A stretch of 64,000 nucleotides of DNA from positions 5,394,001-5,458,000 of the forward strand of contig NZ_CP107819.1 of assembly GCF_036346295.1 (NCBI RefSeq), read 5' to 3'. The stretch is from Streptomyces sp. NBC_00536 (GTDB taxonomy: Bacteria; Actinomycetota; Actinomycetes; Streptomycetales; Streptomycetaceae). Positions 61,288 to 64,000 of the stretch are shown in pieces (positions within the stretch are counted from its first letter, which is position 1; each line of letters begins with the position of its first letter). The translations under genes were made by a program, and so were the position numbers. The notes beneath the pieces are model-generated. The model ran no database searches. It was given only the letters and a program-made list of their open reading frames with translations, and had not been told where the DNA came from.

Positions 61288-61485
61288 TCAGCAGCAGCGG
61301 AAGCCCTCGCGGGGGTCCGCCTCGCGGGAGTCCGTGCGGGCCCGTTCGAAGGCCCGGCGGGTGGGGACCTCGGCGTCGGGGTCGTGGGTGCGGGCGTGGG
61401 CGACGTAGCGGTCGTAGGCGGCTTCGCCCGAGAACTCGCGGACGTAGAACCGGATCCGGCCCAGCGCCGCCCGGACGCCGCTCAT
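61288..61485 (-). CDS. YbdD/YjiX family small protein
   Basis: A 65-aa protein of the family that accompanies CstA-type transporters (REFSGEAAYDRYVAHARTHD is the core), ending GFRCC. The ATG overlaps the cstA stop (ATGA). It may be an accessory of the transporter. The end is unusually Cys-rich. Confidence 0.88.
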   Translation of the reverse strand: MSGVRAALGRIRFYVREFSGEAAYDRYVAHARTHDPDAEVPTRRAFERARTDSREADPREGFRCC

Positions 61486-63686
61486 GCCACCGGTTCCTTG
61501 ACCCGGCCGCCGCCCGAGTCCAGGCCCGCGGCGGCCAGCTCCGCCTTCTCGGCGGCCGTCGGGATCAGACCGGCGGGGGCGATGATCTTCGATTCGGACC
61601 AGGGGACCTCGGAGAGCGTCGCGCCCTGCGGGTCGCGGACGGCCTTCAGGCAGGTCCGGACCGCGTCCAGCAGGACGATGACGATCAGAGCTGCGAAGAC
61701 GGCGGAGAGGACCCCGTCGACCGTGGCGTTGGTGACCACGGTGTGCATCTGGTCCATGGTCTTGGCGGGCTTGAGGACCTTGCCCGCGTCGATGCCGGCC
61801 ACGTACTTGTCGCGCTGGGCGAAGAAGCCGATCGCCGGGTCGGCAGAGAAGATCTTCTGGTAGCTGGCGGTGAGCGTCACGGCCACGTCCCAGGCCAGCG
61901 GGACGCCCGTCACCCAGGCCCACTTGAGCCGTCCCGACTTCACCAGCAGCGTGGTGCAGACCGCGAGCGCGACGGCGGCGAGCAGCTGGTTGGCGATGCC
62001 GAAGAGCGGGAAGAGCTGGTTGATGCCGCCCAGCGGGTCCTTCACGCCGACCCACAGGAAGTAGCCCCAGCCGCCGACGACGATCGCGCTCGCGAACCAG
62101 ACGCCCGGCCTCCAGCTGACGTCCTTGAAGGACTTGTGCACATTGCCCAGGGTGTCCTGGAGCATGAACCGGCCCACCCGGGTGCCCGCGTCGACCGTGG
62201 TCAGGATGAAGAGGGCCTCGAACATGATGGCGAAGTGGTACCAGAACGCCTTCATCGCGGTGCCGCCGACCACGGAGGAGAAGATCTCCGACATTCCGAG
62301 TGCGAAGGTCGGCGCGCCGCCGGTGCGGGAGAGCAGGCTGGTCTCGCCGATGTCCTTGGCCGCCTGGGTCAGCGCGTCCGGGGTGATCGAGAAGCCGAGG
62401 TGGCCGATCGCCTGGGAGGCCTCCAGGGCGGTGGTGCCGATGCGGCCGCTGGGGGCGTTCACGGCGAAGAAGAGGCCCGGCTCGATGATGCAGGCCGCGA
62501 TGACGGCCATGATCGCCACGAAGGACTCGGTCAGCATGGCGCCGTAGCCGATGACCCGGACCTGGGTCTCCTTCTGGATCATCTTCGGGGTGGTGCCCGA
62601 GGAGACCAGCGCGTGGAAGCCGGAGAGCGCTCCGCACGCGATGGTGATGAAGACGAAGGGGAACATCGTGCCCGCGAAGACCGGTCCGTCGCCGCGGGAG
62701 GCGAAGTCGGTGACGGCGGGCATCTTCAGCGTCGGCATGGCGATGACCACGCCCACGGCCAGCAGCCCGATGGTGCCGACCTTCATGAAGGTGGAGAGGT
62801 AGTCGCGCGGGGCGAGCAGCATCCACACCGGCAGCACCGAGGCCAGGAAGCCGTATCCGACCATCCAGATGACCAGCGTCTCCTTGTCGAGCGTGAAGAC
62901 GTCGGCGAAGGAGGACTCGGCGACCCAGCCGCCCGCGACGATGGCGAGCAGCAGCAGGGCGACGCCGATGAGCGAGACCTCGGTGATCCGGCCCGGCCGC
63001 AGCACCCGCAGGTAGAAGCCCATGAAGAGGGCGATCGGGATGGTCATGCCGATGGAGAAGACGCCCCAGGGGGAGTCCGCCAGCGCGTTGACGATGACCA
63101 GGGCGAGGACCGCCAGCAGGATGATCATGATCATGAAGACCGCGACCAGCGCGGCGGCGCCGCCGACCGGGCCGATCTCGTCCCGGGCCATCTGGCCGAG
63201 CGAACGCCCGTTGCGCCGGGTGGAGAAGAACAGGGTCACCATGTCCTGCACCGCGCCCGCGAAGATCACGCCCGCGACGATCCAGATGGTGCCCGGCAGA
63301 TAACCCATCTGCGAGGCGAGCACCGGGCCGACCAGCGGGCCCGCGCCGGCGACGGCGGCGAAGTGGTGGCCGAAGAGCACCCGGCGGTCGGTGGGGTGGA
63401 AGTCGACACCGTTGTCGAGGCGTTCGGCGGGGGTGGCCCGGGTCTTGTCCACCTGCAGGACGCGGTCCGCGATGAAGCGCGCGTAGAACCGGTAGCCGAT
63501 GGCGTACGAGCCCAGCGCGGCGGCGAGCAGCCAGGCGGCGGAGATCTCCTCGCCGCGGGAGAGGGCGAGCACGCCCCAGCCGACCGCGCCGACGAGGGCG
63601 ACGGCGGCCCAGACGGCGATGGACTTCGGGGTGAGCCCCCCGCCACCCGGCCGTCCGGCGGTTGTTTCGGGTCCAGCTTCCGGCAT
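61482..63686 (-). CDS. cstA: CstA-type carbon starvation / pyruvate transporter
   Basis: A 734-aa polytopic membrane protein (about 16-18 helices) of the CstA family, which takes up pyruvate or peptides under carbon limitation. Signature segments are GVDFHPTDRRVLFGHHFAA, AGAGPLVGPVLASQMGY and CGALSGFHALVSSGTTPK. ATG 63686 follows ACGAGG; ATG 63710 is an upstream alternative. It is translationally coupled to the YbdD-like gene and lies downstream of dasR on the same strand. Confidence 0.93.
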   Translation of the reverse strand: MPEAGPETTAGRPGGGGLTPKSIAVWAAVALVGAVGWGVLALSRGEEISAAWLLAAALGSYAIGYRFYARFIADRVLQVDKTRATPAERLDNGVDFHPTDRRVLFGHHFAAVAGAGPLVGPVLASQMGYLPGTIWIVAGVIFAGAVQDMVTLFFSTRRNGRSLGQMARDEIGPVGGAAALVAVFMIMIILLAVLALVIVNALADSPWGVFSIGMTIPIALFMGFYLRVLRPGRITEVSLIGVALLLLAIVAGGWVAESSFADVFTLDKETLVIWMVGYGFLASVLPVWMLLAPRDYLSTFMKVGTIGLLAVGVVIAMPTLKMPAVTDFASRGDGPVFAGTMFPFVFITIACGALSGFHALVSSGTTPKMIQKETQVRVIGYGAMLTESFVAIMAVIAACIIEPGLFFAVNAPSGRIGTTALEASQAIGHLGFSITPDALTQAAKDIGETSLLSRTGGAPTFALGMSEIFSSVVGGTAMKAFWYHFAIMFEALFILTTVDAGTRVGRFMLQDTLGNVHKSFKDVSWRPGVWFASAIVVGGWGYFLWVGVKDPLGGINQLFPLFGIANQLLAAVALAVCTTLLVKSGRLKWAWVTGVPLAWDVAVTLTASYQKIFSADPAIGFFAQRDKYVAGIDAGKVLKPAKTMDQMHTVVTNATVDGVLSAVFAALIVIVLLDAVRTCLKAVRDPQGATLSEVPWSESKIIAPAGLIPTAAEKAELAAAGLDSGGGRVKEPVA

Positions 63687-63897
63687 GATCCTCGTCCCCT
63701 CGTCGATCATCTGCGCGAGCGCAGGGAATCTACGGGGACCGCCCGGTGAACGTAAGCCCCCGTCCGCATAGCGGTACGTGAGTCAACTACGGTTCGCGGG
63801 GCGGGTCGACGCCGCGGGGCCTCGAACGTATAACGATGACCGGGACGCGCGCGAGGGGGCCGCGTTGGGGCCGCGACGGGGCCGCGACGGGGCAACC

Positions 63898-63923
63898 GGG
63901 AACGCGCGGACCGCCGCGTTCCC
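63898..63923 (-). terminator. Hairpin after the dasR-like gene
   Basis: Perfect 9-bp arms GGGAACGCG/CGCGTTCCC with an 8-bp loop lie 9 bp beyond the stop codon. No U tract. Confidence 0.6.
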
Positions 63924-63931
63924 GGCCGGAA

Positions 63932-64000
63932 TCAGACCGCGGGCCGCTTGAGGCGGGCGACGAACTTGTAGCGGTCGCCGCGGTACACCGAGCGCACCCA
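63932..64000 (-). CDS. dasR: DasR-like GntR/HutC-family regulator (partial, C-terminal 22 residues)
   Basis: Only the last 22 codons are in the window: WVRSVYRGDRYKFVARLKRP then AV and stop. This matches, as I recall it, the C-terminus of DasR, the N-acetylglucosamine-responsive global regulator of Streptomyces, and the UTRA domain pattern in general. dasR also lies close to nrdAB in S. coelicolor. The identity rests on this short tail plus position. Confidence 0.75.
   Translation of the reverse strand, partial: WVRSVYRGDRYKFVARLKRPAV

Noticed and set aside
1..64000. Prophage, insertion sequence or recent island
   Set aside because: No transposase, integrase, phage gene or compositional break; gene order is typical of the Streptomyces core. 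The tRNA genes are not flanked by an integrase or att duplication.

Overview
The window is chromosomal DNA of a Streptomyces-type actinomycete. Evidence is the very high GC with GC-biased third positions, GTG starts, a wblC/whiB7 gene, the thiol-stress pair sigR-rsrA, a mycoredoxin, a CatR-type Fur repressor beside a monofunctional catalase, and the last codons of a dasR-like GntR regulator at the right edge. Gene order follows the S. coelicolor core block around sigR, hisN, nrdAB and dasR. Part of it also matches the mycobacterial Rv3193c-Rv3202c block.

Layout. 1-3.8 kb: the 5' three quarters of respiratory nitrate reductase narG (minus, runs off the left edge) and a divergent YwiC-like membrane protein. 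4-7.3 kb: a membrane flippase-like protein with an embedded degenerate kinase fold, and an alkyltransferase-like protein. 7.6-20.4 kb: a DNA-repair and redox block (adnA, adnB, M20 dipeptidase, nudC, mycoredoxin, uvrD2). 20.4-22.2 kb: the wblC locus, with a WhiB7-type promoter, a ~630-nt leader that encodes a 111-aa ORF and carries an intrinsic terminator, wblC, and two small genes. 22-25.5 kb: ABC1 kinase, orphan ThiF/E1-like protein and YgjP-like metallopeptidase. 25.6-28.8 kb: a TerD-AIM24 fusion and two more AIM24 paralogues. 28.9-38.4 kb: Nudix hydrolase, zinc metalloprotease, NAD epimerase, a tandem-repeat region, moaE, a small membrane protein, a PDZ-Lon protease, a PPA1309-like protein and a UPF0182 membrane protein. 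38.4-40.8 kb: a Sel1-repeat gene bracketed by two identical initiator tRNA genes. 40.9-47.8 kb: catR/catalase, CBS protein, hisN, TetR, SMR, rsgA and aroA. 47.9-55.8 kb: M50 peptidase, SRAP protein, a small hydrolase, sigR-rsrA, two linked HD-GYP-type proteins and a TPR protein. 55.9-64 kb: def, a tiny secreted peptide, nrdB/nrdA under a cobalamin riboswitch, GNAT, ybdD-like/cstA, and the dasR 3' end.

Themes. Most genes are core housekeeping or stress functions. Several control circuits can be read directly: a sigma-R promoter (GGAAT-N18-GTT) in front of the mycoredoxin gene and another (N19) in front of sigR, the latter with two in-frame sigR starts; a CatR-type palindrome over the catalase promoter; a B12 riboswitch before nrdAB; and an attenuator-like leader before wblC. 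The most unusual feature is a GC-rich palindromic repeat (core CCTCGCCGGCGTTTGAGG). It occurs between genes, as 171-bp tandem units at 32.3-32.65 kb, and also inside the reading frames of adnA and adnB, where it contributes to long Ala/Pro-rich insertions. There are no insertion sequences, prophage genes or CRISPR arrays.
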